NCBI RefSeq assembly: GCF_014641455.1
Contig: NZ_BMHT01000006.1
Coordinates: forward strand, 186,001-250,000
DNA: 64,000 nt
From: Hymenobacter cavernae
GTDB taxonomy: Bacteria > Bacteroidota > Bacteroidia > Cytophagales > Hymenobacteraceae
Reading direction: 5' to 3'
Shown here: positions 40,770 to 49,701 of the stretch, piece by piece
Layout: each line of letters begins with the position of its first letter
Position numbering within the stretch: the first letter of the stretch is position 1
Program-made: the position numbers and the translations under genes
The notes under the pieces: generated by a model
Told to the model about the DNA's origin: nothing
Seen by the model: only the letters and a program-made list of their open reading frames with translations
The model's database searches: none

Positions 40770-42632
40770 CTATTGAACTACCAGCTTTTTCGACTGCACG
40801 TTCTGTCCGTCTGACAGCTCCACGATGTAGACACCCGGTGCCACGTTCAGCTTCAGCTCCACGGAAGGCTGCTTCGCTACCGGCACTACCTGGATCTGCT
40901 TGCCGCTCAGGTCGAGTACCCGGATCTGGCTGATTTTTTCGGTCCCTTGCAGCGTGAACTTGCCGCCGATAGCCGGGTTAGGATACGCGTTGATGGCGTA
41001 CTTCTCGGCCTTCTTGGTACCTAGCACCGTCTGCCTAACATAGTTCCTGAGCCACACTAGTGCTGGTCGCTCCGTCTCGTCGGCGTTGACCAGGTAGGCG
41101 CCCTGGGAGCTGCGCCAGTGCCCAAGGCGGTAGCCCCAAATAGTGATTCCCTTGATGCCTGGGTTTTCCCAGAACAACGGAAACACGCGCTGGTACTCCG
41201 CCAGTTGCACCTGATCATCTATCTGATTTTGAGCATTCAACGCATCAATATCCAGCTCCGTAATATACACGGGCAAACCAGTTGCAGCAAAGGAGTTAAT
41301 TGTCGAGGTCAGCGTAGCGGCTGAGGTTCCTCGGGTCGAAAAGGCGTGGCCCTGCACCCCAATGCCATCAATCAACCCGCGGTCTTTCAGCAGATTGATG
41401 ATGCGCACATAGTTCTGGGCGCTTGTAAGCGAGTTTTCTACGCTGTAGTCGTTGAGCCACAGCTTAGCGTTTGGGAAATATTGGCGGGCAAGCTGGAAGC
41501 CCGTAATAACCCAATCCCAACCGGTGGTGCCGCTGCCACCCAGGGCGTTGGCGTAATTGCCGCCGCGCCCGTCGGTGCCCGCTGAGGTAGGGGGCGCGTG
41601 AAGCGGCTCATTTACTACTTCGACGACATCAATATTCGGGTAGCGCTGGGCAACCAGCATAAACCACTGGTTGATTTCGGCCAGCTGCTCGGCGGGCGGC
41701 AACGTGGCAATCCAGGTGGGTTGTTGCGAGCCCCACAGCAGCGTATGCATCTTGAAGGGCAGGCCGTTATCCTTAGCTAACTTGTAGGCGGCGTCCATCT
41801 CCGTCCAGTTCATCACGTCGCGGGTGCCTTCCACCGAACCCCACTTACCCGCGTTTTCGGGCGTCAACTGGTTCCAGTACGCCAGGAAGTTGGGTAGCTG
41901 CTGCGGGCTGTAAATACCACCCAGAAACTTCGATTTGCCCGCTGCCAAAGGCGGGCCGGTTGGCGTTGGTACGGGGTTGGGTGGCGTGGGCGGCGTGGTC
42001 GAGCCCGGCTGCCCGTTATCTAGGTTGCCCACCGTGAAGTAGATGCCGGTGCCGCCAAATACAATCTTATCGATATCCAAGCCATTTTCGCGGCTACCGA
42101 TCTGGAACGTTTGGGTAAGGTTGCCGGCCGTCACGGTGAAGCTGATGGGCGTTGCGCCCCCGTTGAACTTCGACAGGTTCAGCCACTTCCAGACGTTGGA
42201 CTGCACGGCCGGTCCGCCAGCTTCTACTACTGCATTCGCATCGGTATAGCCGGCGCCGTAGAGGCCGTTGCAAAGCACCCAATCAGTGGTAGCTGTCGGC
42301 GACTTGGTTCCGAAGCCATTGGCATAATAAAAGCTGTCGTCGTTGGCCGAGTTTGCCCCTACCCGGATGCGGGCATAGAGGTCGTAAGAGCCGGGAGCGG
42401 GAAAGGTGACAGTGTAGGTAGCCACCTTAGAGTCATTACCAGGGAATTGAGTAGCGGCATAATCTGTACGCGGCGCGATGTAGGTGACGCCAGCGGCCGT
42501 GGGCGTGTTCCAGTCCGAACCTAGGACTCCGGACTCAGCCTGGTGAATAATGGGCGCATTCTGCGTCTGGGCGTAGAGCCCAGTGGATGCAAACAGCGCT
42601 GCAAAAAACAAGGTGTGTTTAAATTTGATCAT
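40770..42632 (-). CDS. GH10 endo-1,4-beta-xylanase with T9SS tail
   Basis: A 620-residue exported enzyme. Signal peptide (MIKFKHTLFFAALFASTGLYA), then a CBM-like beta-sandwich (about 25-205), a Pro/Thr linker (210-228), and a GH10 barrel: NQLTPENAGKWGS at 254-266, acid/base E342 in VVNEPLH, nucleophile E459 in YITELDID. The sorting domain is NAYPNPAIGGKFTLQG, ending GVYIVELSDGQNVQSKKLVVQ. It cleaves internal beta-1,4-xylosyl links of xylan at the cell surface. The CE15 esterase gene lies 158 bases upstream on the same strand. Confidence 0.94.
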   Translation of the reverse strand: MIKFKHTLFFAALFASTGLYAQTQNAPIIHQAESGVLGSDWNTPTAAGVTYIAPRTDYAATQFPGNDSKVATYTVTFPAPGSYDLYARIRVGANSANDDSFYYANGFGTKSPTATTDWVLCNGLYGAGYTDANAVVEAGGPAVQSNVWKWLNLSKFNGGATPISFTVTAGNLTQTFQIGSRENGLDIDKIVFGGTGIYFTVGNLDNGQPGSTTPPTPPNPVPTPTGPPLAAGKSKFLGGIYSPQQLPNFLAYWNQLTPENAGKWGSVEGTRDVMNWTEMDAAYKLAKDNGLPFKMHTLLWGSQQPTWIATLPPAEQLAEINQWFMLVAQRYPNIDVVEVVNEPLHAPPTSAGTDGRGGNYANALGGSGTTGWDWVITGFQLARQYFPNAKLWLNDYSVENSLTSAQNYVRIINLLKDRGLIDGIGVQGHAFSTRGTSAATLTSTINSFAATGLPVYITELDIDALNAQNQIDDQVQLAEYQRVFPLFWENPGIKGITIWGYRLGHWRSSQGAYLVNADETERPALVWLRNYVRQTVLGTKKAEKYAINAYPNPAIGGKFTLQGTEKISQIRVLDLSGKQIQVVPVAKQPSVELKLNVAPGVYIVELSDGQNVQSKKLVVQ

Positions 42633-42790
42633 AGGCGTAAAAAATGGAAGTAGATAAGTGGGAATTACAGGGTGTATACAAGCAGTAGTATCCGGCTTTC
42701 ACACCGGACGCTACGCTTGCAAGTACTCTCTCTAGTGTTTGCCGTGGTAGAATTATGGAACGGCGCTACGCTGCGATTGAACAACCTAGG

Positions 42791-44545
42791 TTATTCAATC
42801 ACGATTTTCTCGTTCAGCACCCGGTCGCCTTGCAGCCGGAGCATGTACACGCCCGCCTTCAGGTTGTCGCGCTGAATCGTGAGGGTCGATAGGTTGCCGA
42901 CGGCCATCTGTCGCACCAGCCGACCGGTGATATCGGTCAGCTCCACGGTTTTGATGTGGCGGCTGTTATTACCTAGGTCTACCGTAAGCTGGCTCTGAGC
43001 CGGATTAGGATACACTTGGATGTTGCTCTCGGCCAACGAGCTCTTGTTACCCAATACCACCGTTCCAAAGTACTTCCGGCCAAACTCCAGGAAGGCCGGC
43101 CAGTCGGGCGCATCGGTGTGGCCACCGGTATGGTAGCGGTAGCCAATATCGCCCGTGATGTAGCCTTTGTCGATGATCGGCTTCGGATCCTGCATCACCA
43201 GACCGGCCCCCCCGAGCAGCGTATATACTGGCGAAGCGCCCACGCCCGTCAGATAAATGCCGTAAGGATCAGGCCAGGAGTCCTGCGTGCCGCCATTCAT
43301 GAACACGGGGCGCGGTGCGCACAGCGAGAGTAGCGAGTGCGCGTCTACGGGGCAGTCTTCTATTTTGCGCGGCAGGTAGGTGCCGGGCGTTTTGGGGCCG
43401 TGCCACTTGAAGAAAGCACCCGCCATCCAGTGATACTCCTGGTCCCAGCCGGAGTTTTCCACGTCCTGGCCCCAGTGCCGGCGGTTCATCTTGGTACCTA
43501 GGCTACCGCCGCAGCTCGGGAAAGCCAGCGCCAAGCGTGGCTCGTAGGCCATAGCTACCAGCGTAGCTTTGCCGTAGCGTGAGTGCCCGGTCAGGCCGAT
43601 CTTGCTGGCGTTGATAGCCGGGTCTCTTTCGAAATAATCAATGAGGCGGCTCACCCCCCAGCTCCAGGCGGCCAATGCGCCCCAGTCGCTCGGCTTGCGC
43701 CACTTCCCTTTGTTTACCAGCCCGATCAGGTAGCTCGTCAGGCCCGCGCCACCGTTGAAGTCGGGTTGCAGCTGCGTGTTGTTATAGATGCAAATCCCCC
43801 AGCCGTAGGGCGCCACATAGTTCCAGTACGTGTTGATGTTGCCGCCAAACACGATGATGACCGGCACGGGGCCAGTGGCATTAAAGGGCAGGCGCAGGGT
43901 AGCACTGAGCACGGGCCGATTCCGCACCTGCGGATAGCGGGAGATGTCAATCGTGCCCGTAATGGCCTTCTGAACATAGGCTCCGCTACCGGTTCCGCCG
44001 GTGGTCGTCACGGCCGCAAACGTCACACCCGGCAGCACGCTGTCGGCCGGAATAACGCCCCACATCTGCTCCTTCACATCCTTCATGATTTCCGGCCGGC
44101 GCTGCGTCCACCATTGGTCGGACGTCGTGATGCGGCGGCCGTTCTTCATCACCAGCAGGTCGATGGGCGTGTAGTCACCTACGCGCCACGCTTCCGGGCC
44201 GGGCAGAAAGCCAGTGGGCTTATCGTCGTAGTTGTTCCAAAGCCCGAAGCCCGAGCGGGTAATCGTGTGACCAGCCGCATTCGTCCAGTTGCCTTCAGGG
44301 TCGGCGGGATTTGATGGATACGCCCCCGTTGGCTTGTTTGGGTCCTGCATCTTAGGCGGCAGCGTCGGGAAAGTAATGCCGAGCTGCCACACCATCTGGT
44401 CGCGGTCCTGAACGTTGGTTACGTTGGTGGGTGGGAAAGATGGGAAGGTAGTTTGAGCGTGTACAACTGTCGCCAGCAAGACGGCAATGGCTATGGCTAT
44501 TAGTGTAAAGATTCTACCAATGAGTACGGAGCTATTTGTTTTCAT
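42791..44545 (-). CDS. CE15 glucuronoyl methylesterase with T9SS tail
   Basis: A 584-residue exported protein. Signal peptide (through VVHAQ), then an alpha/beta-hydrolase of CE15 type with the nucleophile motif GLTGHSRYGKATL (S322; GCSRxGK in fungal members), CRxHW-like NRRHWGQDVENSG at 354-366, and GYRYHTGGHTDAPDW with the His near 476. CE15 enzymes cleave the ester that joins lignin alcohols to 4-O-methylglucuronate side chains of xylan. The C-terminus is a sorting domain (VYPNPAQSQLTVDLGN, then YMLRLQGDRVLNEKIVIE). It is upstream of the GH10 gene, same strand, and probably one transcript. Two LacI-type operators lie in front of it. Confidence 0.92.
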   Translation of the reverse strand: MKTNSSVLIGRIFTLIAIAIAVLLATVVHAQTTFPSFPPTNVTNVQDRDQMVWQLGITFPTLPPKMQDPNKPTGAYPSNPADPEGNWTNAAGHTITRSGFGLWNNYDDKPTGFLPGPEAWRVGDYTPIDLLVMKNGRRITTSDQWWTQRRPEIMKDVKEQMWGVIPADSVLPGVTFAAVTTTGGTGSGAYVQKAITGTIDISRYPQVRNRPVLSATLRLPFNATGPVPVIIVFGGNINTYWNYVAPYGWGICIYNNTQLQPDFNGGAGLTSYLIGLVNKGKWRKPSDWGALAAWSWGVSRLIDYFERDPAINASKIGLTGHSRYGKATLVAMAYEPRLALAFPSCGGSLGTKMNRRHWGQDVENSGWDQEYHWMAGAFFKWHGPKTPGTYLPRKIEDCPVDAHSLLSLCAPRPVFMNGGTQDSWPDPYGIYLTGVGASPVYTLLGGAGLVMQDPKPIIDKGYITGDIGYRYHTGGHTDAPDWPAFLEFGRKYFGTVVLGNKSSLAESNIQVYPNPAQSQLTVDLGNNSRHIKTVELTDITGRLVRQMAVGNLSTLTIQRDNLKAGVYMLRLQGDRVLNEKIVIE

Positions 44546-44684
44546 GATGAGGAATTTAGGTTGTGGTTGCAGGGCAGATCAGGGAAGGATTTTCATAGGC
44601 AGGCTTTGTTGATCAGGAACAGGAAAAACGTGTGTCGCACTTAGCTGCTTAGAAAGATAACAGCAGTATGATTAACATTACCGC

Positions 44685-44704
44685 AATGGTTTGCGGAAAC
44701 GTTT
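44685..44704. promoter_or_regulatory. LacI-type operator, site 1
   Basis: AATGGTTTGCGGAAACGTTT matches site 2 (44861-44880) at 17 of 20 positions. It lies 25 bases upstream of a minus-strand TATCTTTC (44652-44659), a candidate -7 element of the CE15 gene. Confidence 0.65.
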
Positions 44705-44860
44705 TAGGGAAAAGTACAATTCTTTCCGCATTGTGAATAAACAACCCGGCAAGCCTCTTACAGCAAGCCTAGGTACCCGTACGCGCATTGTTGATTGAAG
44801 ATAGAAGCAGTAAAAAGCAAGACACTATTTTGTCGCACAAACAGAAAATAAAAAGACCGA

Positions 44861-44880
44861 AATCGTTTCCGGAAACGATT
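44861..44880. promoter_or_regulatory. LacI-type operator, site 2 (perfect palindrome)
   Basis: AATCGTTTCCGGAAACGATT is a perfect 20-bp palindrome of the LacI/GalR operator style (centre CG). It lies in the 573-base gap between the CE15 gene and the divergent symporter. No LacI regulator is coded in this window, so it would act in trans. The rest of the gap holds no gene; AGCCTAGGTACC is at 44766 and GACCTAGGTC at 45057. Confidence 0.8.
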
Positions 44881-45091
44881 GTATATCATACTCTCATAAG
44901 CTTGATTGTGTCTGCCTTCATGCTAGCCTTCAACTGAGAATTACATTAATAAGCCACTATTGCTTATCTATAATAAATGAATAGTCATACTTCTAATTTA
45001 TAAAAATCAATAAACCGCAACATTTGACCGCTATCATTTAGGTGTTTGGGAACTCAGACCTAGGTCTTTCAGCTGGTTTACCGCAGGGCCT

Positions 45092-45099
45092 TATCTTTA
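45092..45099 (+). promoter_or_regulatory. Predicted -7 element TATCTTTA of the symporter gene
   Basis: One base off TAnnTTTG, 19 bases before the ATG at 45119. Confidence 0.45.
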
Positions 45100-45118
45100 C
45101 GCTTTATTCTCTGCTTTC

Positions 45119-46603
45119 ATGTCCCCTACTCTGGTTCTCAGCCTCATTGCGGGCTACTTCACCGTCCTGATCATTATTTCCCTGCTCACGTCGCGCAAGG
45201 CAACCAGTGAGAGTTTCTTCATTGCGAACCGCAACGCGCCATGGTACATGGTGGCTTTCGCCATGATTGGCACGTCACTTTCGGGCGTCACGTTTATCTC
45301 AGTGCCGGGCATGGTGCTGGGACAAGCCTGGAGCTACATGGCCGTGGTGTTTGGGTATATCATTGGCTACCTGGTGATTGGCACTGTGCTCATGCCGCTG
45401 TACTACCGGCTTCAGCTTGTCTCCATTTATACCTATCTGGAGCAGCGCTTCGGGTTTTGGAGCTACAAGACGGGCGCGTTCTTCTTCCTGCTTTCGCGGG
45501 CAATTGGGGCGGCGTTCCGGCTGTTTCTGGTGGCAGGCGTGCTTCAGTTTGCCGTGTTTGATGCCATGGGCGTGCCGTTCGCCGTCACGGTTTCGGTCAG
45601 CATTCTGCTGATTTACCTCTACACGTTTCGTGGCGGCCTCAAAACCATCCTCTGGACCGACGCTTTCCAGACGCTGGCCATGCTTACCTGCGTGGGCGTG
45701 AGCATCTACCTGATTTCCTCGGAGCTGAACCTAGGTTTCAAGCAGATGGTGCAAACCATCCGCGACAGTGAGCTTTCGCGCATCTACTTCTCTGATCTGA
45801 AGGATGATAAGTTCTTCTGGAAGCAGTTTGCCTCAGGTGCCTTCATCACCATCGTAATGACGGGCCTCGACCAGGATCTGATGCAGAAGAACCTGAGCTG
45901 CCGCAACCTGCAAGAGGCGCAGAAGAACATGTTCTGGTTCACCATTTCCATTGTGCTGGTGAACGTGTTCTTCCTGTCGCTGGGCATCTTGTTGTATAAG
46001 TTTGCCGAGGCGAAGGGCATTCAGCTGCCGCTGAACCCGGCTACGGGCAAAGTCATCGGCGACAATGTGTTTCCGCTGCTGGCTACCGAGCACTTCACGC
46101 TCTTCGCGGGCGTCATCTTTATCCTAGGTATCATTGCCGTTACGTACGCCTCCGCCGACTCGGCCCTGACGGCGCTGACCACCTCCTTCTGCGTTGACTT
46201 TCTGGATATTAAGCGTTTTCCGGAGCAGCAGCAGGCGCGCTACCGAAAGCTGACTCACTTTGCTTTTTCCGTGCTGCTCATTGTTATCATTCTGATCTTC
46301 AAGGCCATCAACGACCAGAGCGTGATTACGGCGGTGTTCAAGGCGGCGGGCTACACCTACGGGCCACTCCTGGGCTTGTACTCGTTCGGGCTGTTTTCGC
46401 GCCGCAGTCTGCACGATAGGCTGGTGCCGTACATCTGCCTGGCTTGCCCGATCCTGACTTTTATCATCAACGCTAATTCCAAGGCGTGGTTTGGGGGTTA
46501 TGAGTTTGGCTTTGAGATTCTGATCCTCAATGGGTTAATGACCTTCCTAGGTTTGCTGGCAATTTCGCGGCCGGCGAGCGTTGTGGTGAACTCTGCCCGC
46601 TGA
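45119..46603 (+). CDS. Sodium:solute symporter (SSS family)
   Basis: A 494-residue membrane protein with about 13 hydrophobic segments. SSS family features: SLSGVTFISVPGMVLGQAWSY near residues 53-73, the SSS signature region around AFQTLAMLTCVGVSIYL, and YASADSALTALTTSFCVDFLD near residue 345. It should take up an organic solute with Na+; sugar, polyol or organic-acid substrates are all known. It is divergent from the CE15-GH10 unit and shares the gap with two LacI-type operators, so it may import a xylan breakdown product, but that is inference. Confidence 0.9.
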   Translation: MSPTLVLSLIAGYFTVLIIISLLTSRKATSESFFIANRNAPWYMVAFAMIGTSLSGVTFISVPGMVLGQAWSYMAVVFGYIIGYLVIGTVLMPLYYRLQLVSIYTYLEQRFGFWSYKTGAFFFLLSRAIGAAFRLFLVAGVLQFAVFDAMGVPFAVTVSVSILLIYLYTFRGGLKTILWTDAFQTLAMLTCVGVSIYLISSELNLGFKQMVQTIRDSELSRIYFSDLKDDKFFWKQFASGAFITIVMTGLDQDLMQKNLSCRNLQEAQKNMFWFTISIVLVNVFFLSLGILLYKFAEAKGIQLPLNPATGKVIGDNVFPLLATEHFTLFAGVIFILGIIAVTYASADSALTALTTSFCVDFLDIKRFPEQQQARYRKLTHFAFSVLLIVIILIFKAINDQSVITAVFKAAGYTYGPLLGLYSFGLFSRRSLHDRLVPYICLACPILTFIINANSKAWFGGYEFGFEILILNGLMTFLGLLAISRPASVVVNSAR

Positions 46604-46645
46604 GGGTTGTTTTAGAAAGAGCGCCTGAAATCACCCTTCCATTCG

Positions 46646-46671
46646 GTAGCGCGGAAGCTGTTCCGCGCTAC
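46646..46671. repeat. Short inverted repeat GTAGCGCGGAA
   Basis: GTAGCGCGGAA-GCTG-TTCCGCGCTAC then a T-run (TTTTTT). Member of the GTAGCGCGGA group, and able to serve as terminator of the symporter gene. Confidence 0.85.
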
Positions 46672-46684
46672 TTTTTTGCCTCCT

Positions 46685-47170
46685 ATGAAACATCTTTTCT
46701 TCATCTTGCTGCTTGTAGCTTTGGCAGTTGCGGCCCAAGCCCAAACCGTTACCTTGCCCGCCAAGCAGCCGATTGAGTTGAAGCCCGGCCACATGCAACC
46801 CCAGCAAAATCCGGCCGCGAATCGCCCCGATGTAGCGCCTCAATTTCCGGGTGGGCAGCAGGCTCTGAACAACTTTTTTCAGCAGAATGTACAGTATCCG
46901 GCAGCCGCGCGCGTCAACCAGATTACCGGCAGCGTGCTGGTAACCTGCACCGTAGAAACGGACGGCGACCTGACCAACCTCACCGTAGCGCAAGGCTTGA
47001 CCCCGGAGTGCGACGCGGAAGCCTTGCGCGTTCTGAGAATAATGCCGCCCTGGAAAGCCGCGACCAGAAAAGGCGAGCCGATACCTGCTCAGATCCAATT
47101 ACCGGTGCCGTTTGGCAATGCGGCCATTCTGGAGGTTGAAAAGCCAAGGGGCAACGTAAAATTTGACTAA
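46685..47170 (+). CDS. Exported TonB C-terminal-domain protein
   Basis: A 161-residue protein with signal peptide (through AAQAQ). The TonB C-terminal domain is visible: QFPGGQQALNNFFQQNVQYPAAAR, then GSVLVTCTVETDGDLTNLTV, then CDAEALRVLRIMPPWKAAT. It lacks the usual N-terminal membrane anchor and Pro-rich linker of TonB, so it is a stand-alone periplasmic energy-transducer-like domain, common in Bacteroidota. The ATG at 46685 is chosen for the signal. Confidence 0.85.
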   Translation: MKHLFFILLLVALAVAAQAQTVTLPAKQPIELKPGHMQPQQNPAANRPDVAPQFPGGQQALNNFFQQNVQYPAAARVNQITGSVLVTCTVETDGDLTNLTVAQGLTPECDAEALRVLRIMPPWKAATRKGEPIPAQIQLPVPFGNAAILEVEKPRGNVKFD

Positions 47171-47193
47171 TCTTTTGATAGAACGTAGAAGTG

Positions 47194-47269
47194 AGAGCTT
47201 AGAACCTAGGTCGTTGGTCAACCTACCAACTGACTATACCTCAGCTCGATATTCTAAGTTCTAAGCTCT
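47194..47269. repeat. Inverted repeat AGAGCTTAGAAC with CCTAGG
   Basis: AGAGCTTAGAAC (47194) pairs with GTTCTAAGCTCT (ends 47269); GAACCTAGGTCG is just inside the left arm. It sits directly before the ABC exporter start. Confidence 0.75.
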
Positions 47270-47275
47270 ATACTA

Positions 47276-49108
47276 ATGGCTAGAAGGGGACTAAATGCCA
47301 ACGGTGCGTCGGACAGCGACGCGCCCAAGGTGAAATTAACCAAGGAGAGTTTCCAGCACGGCCTGCGGATCTTCCGCTACGTGCTGCCTTACCGCACAAA
47401 GTTTATCATCGGCATGGTGCTGCTGGCGCTGAGCAGCGCCACAGTTATGGCTTTCCCGTGGGTGATTGGCAAGCTCACGGACGCCGCCAACGGCAAGCCG
47501 TTTGTGCTCTCGAATGGCCTGACCATCGGCATCAATCAGATTGCCCTGGGTTTGTTTTCGATCATCCTGCTGCAAGGCATTTTCTCGTTTGGGCGGATCT
47601 GGTTTTTCACGCAAGTCAGCGAGTTTACGGTGCGCGACATTCGGCAGGCGCTGTATCAGAAGTTTGTCACGCTGCCCATTCCCTACTTCGAGAAGAACCG
47701 CGTGGGCGCTATCACCTCGCGCATCACCTCGGACGTGGGCGTGATTCAGGACTCGTTTTCGCTGACGCTGGCGGAGCTGTTCCGCCAGATCATGACGCTC
47801 ATCGTCGGCATCATCTTCATCATGATGGTTTCGGTGAAGCTCTCGCTGTTTATGCTGCTTACGTTTCCGCCTATCGTGGTGGTAGCCATCATCTTTGGCC
47901 GAAAGATTCGGGTGCTGGCGAAGGCTACGCAGGATGAGCTGGCCAAAACCAACGTGATTGTGGAGGAGACGTTGCAGGGCATTAATACGGTGAAAGCCTT
48001 TACAAATGAGCTGTTTGAGACGGGCCGTTATACCGCCTCGCTCACCCGCACCGTGCAGGCGGCCCTGCGAAGCAACCTGTACCGCGGCGGGTTCGTGTCG
48101 TTTGTTATCATCGGGTTGTTTGGTGGCATCATCCTGGTGCTGTGGCGGGCCGCGTCGCTGGTAGCCAGCGGTCAGATGACCATCGGCGACCTAACTTCCT
48201 TTGCGCTTTACACCATCTTTATTGGTGCTTCCGTGGGCGGTTTGGGCGAACTCTACGGGAAGGTGCAAAGCACCCTAGGTGCCTCCGAGCGCATTCTAGA
48301 AGTGCTGGAAGAGGAAAGCGAGCCAACCCACCAGAAGGCCTTGGCCGGCGCTACGCCGTTGCACGTACACGGCGACATCAACTACCAGCACGTAGCCTTC
48401 AGCTACCCCACGCGCCCCGACCTAGCCGTGCTCAAGGATATTAGCTTTGCTATTCAGGCCGGCGAGAAAATCGCGCTGGTTGGGCCGAGCGGCGCCGGCA
48501 AAAGCACCATTGTGCAGTTGCTGATGCAGTTTTATCCGCTCAGTGGCGGCCGCATTTTAGTTGATGGTCGCGGTTTGGATCAGTTCGACCTGACCGAGCT
48601 GCGCAGCCACATTGGCATCGTGCCGCAGGAGACGCTGCTGTTTGGCGGCTCCATCCGCGAGAACATCGCCTACGGCAAAATCGACGCGACGGACGCTGAA
48701 ATCCAGACGGCGGCGCGCAAAGCCAACGCCTGGCAGTTCATCCAGAGCTTCCCCGAGGGCTTGGATACGGTGGTCGGTGAGCGGGGCATTAAGCTTTCTG
48801 GTGGGCAGCGCCAGCGCATTGCCATTGCCCGCGCCATCCTGAAAGATCCCGCTATTCTCATCCTCGACGAAGCCACCTCCTCCCTCGACTCGGAGTCGGA
48901 AAAGCTGGTGCAGGGCGCCATGGACGAGCTAATGAAGGACCGCACCAGCATCATTATCGCCCACCGCCTCAGCACCATCCGAAAGGTGGATAAGATTCTG
49001 GTGATTGACGGCGGCCGCATCGTGGAGCAAGGCACCCACGAGGAGCTAGCGGATAATGAGAACGGGCTGTACGCGAACCTGCTGAAGCTGCAATTTGAGT
49101 TAAGCTAG
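47276..49108 (+). CDS. MsbA-like ABC exporter (fused permease and ATPase)
   Basis: A 610-residue half-transporter. Six hydrophobic segments (about 40-330) form the type-1 exporter core. The ATPase domain has Walker A GPSGAGKS at 403-410, ABC signature LSGGQ at 507-511, Walker B ILILDEAT near 530, and the H-loop IIAHRLS. It should work as a homodimer, exporting a lipid, drug or peptide across the inner membrane. The MsbA-like length and coupling helices do not settle the substrate. It is followed by an unrelated membrane pair. Confidence 0.92.
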   Translation: MARRGLNANGASDSDAPKVKLTKESFQHGLRIFRYVLPYRTKFIIGMVLLALSSATVMAFPWVIGKLTDAANGKPFVLSNGLTIGINQIALGLFSIILLQGIFSFGRIWFFTQVSEFTVRDIRQALYQKFVTLPIPYFEKNRVGAITSRITSDVGVIQDSFSLTLAELFRQIMTLIVGIIFIMMVSVKLSLFMLLTFPPIVVVAIIFGRKIRVLAKATQDELAKTNVIVEETLQGINTVKAFTNELFETGRYTASLTRTVQAALRSNLYRGGFVSFVIIGLFGGIILVLWRAASLVASGQMTIGDLTSFALYTIFIGASVGGLGELYGKVQSTLGASERILEVLEEESEPTHQKALAGATPLHVHGDINYQHVAFSYPTRPDLAVLKDISFAIQAGEKIALVGPSGAGKSTIVQLLMQFYPLSGGRILVDGRGLDQFDLTELRSHIGIVPQETLLFGGSIRENIAYGKIDATDAEIQTAARKANAWQFIQSFPEGLDTVVGERGIKLSGGQRQRIAIARAILKDPAILILDEATSSLDSESEKLVQGAMDELMKDRTSIIIAHRLSTIRKVDKILVIDGGRIVEQGTHEELADNENGLYANLLKLQFELS

Positions 49109-49167
49109 GTAGTAGCTATTTATCACTATAGAAGTTTACTACAAACGGGAGCCATAGTCTTTTTTAC

Positions 49168-49701
49168 ATGAATAATCCTATAGAAATTCCAGCCGTTGAA
49201 GTAGCTAAAGACGAGTATGTTCGAGTTGCAAAACAACGTTGGTATCAACAGCCCCAGAATCGGCGTTCGTTGTGGACTCTCAGTCTAGGAGCAGCTTTCT
49301 GGCTATACATCCTTTATGCTGAATGGTTAAAATCTCCTGATCGGCTTTCTACTTGGCTTGTGATAGCACTGGTCGTAGTAGTTGGTCTTCTATTTTATCT
49401 AGGCTATTGGCGTCCACGCCAAGTAGTGAAACACTTTACCAAAGCCTACGCGGAGACACCAAGTATCAGCTTACCAACTGATTATACTTTTGGCATTTCC
49501 AGTGTTCGTTCAATCAACAGCCGCAGCTCTGCTGAAGTACAATACGAATTGTTTAGCCATGTCGAGCGAATTGAGAACTGGCTGATACTGTTTACTACTC
49601 CAGCAATTGGGTACTTCATCGATCTACGTAGAATTAGTGCCCCAGCTACTGCCAACGACTTGATCCGGCTATTACGCGAGAAGGGACTCAAAGTAAAATG
49701 A
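49168..49701 (+). CDS. YcxB-like membrane protein, copy 1
   Basis: A 177-residue protein with two membrane segments (about residues 36-51 and 63-82) and a soluble tail with the YcxB pattern (SSAEVQYELFSHVERIENWLILFTT, then GYFIDLRRISAP). Function unknown. The stop overlaps the next gene start (ATGA, 49698-49701), so it is coupled to the paralogue. Its DNA is visibly AT-richer than the paralogue's (TTATTTTATCTAGGC and the like). The two copies therefore diverged in composition or came from different sources. Confidence 0.7.
   Translation: MNNPIEIPAVEVAKDEYVRVAKQRWYQQPQNRRSLWTLSLGAAFWLYILYAEWLKSPDRLSTWLVIALVVVVGLLFYLGYWRPRQVVKHFTKAYAETPSISLPTDYTFGISSVRSINSRSSAEVQYELFSHVERIENWLILFTTPAIGYFIDLRRISAPATANDLIRLLREKGLKVK

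Noticed and set aside
41500-46600. SusC/SusD pair in the xylan region
   Set aside because: No TonB-dependent receptor or SusD-like lipoprotein is coded between 40 and 47 kb; the TonB-domain protein at 46685 is small and periplasmic.
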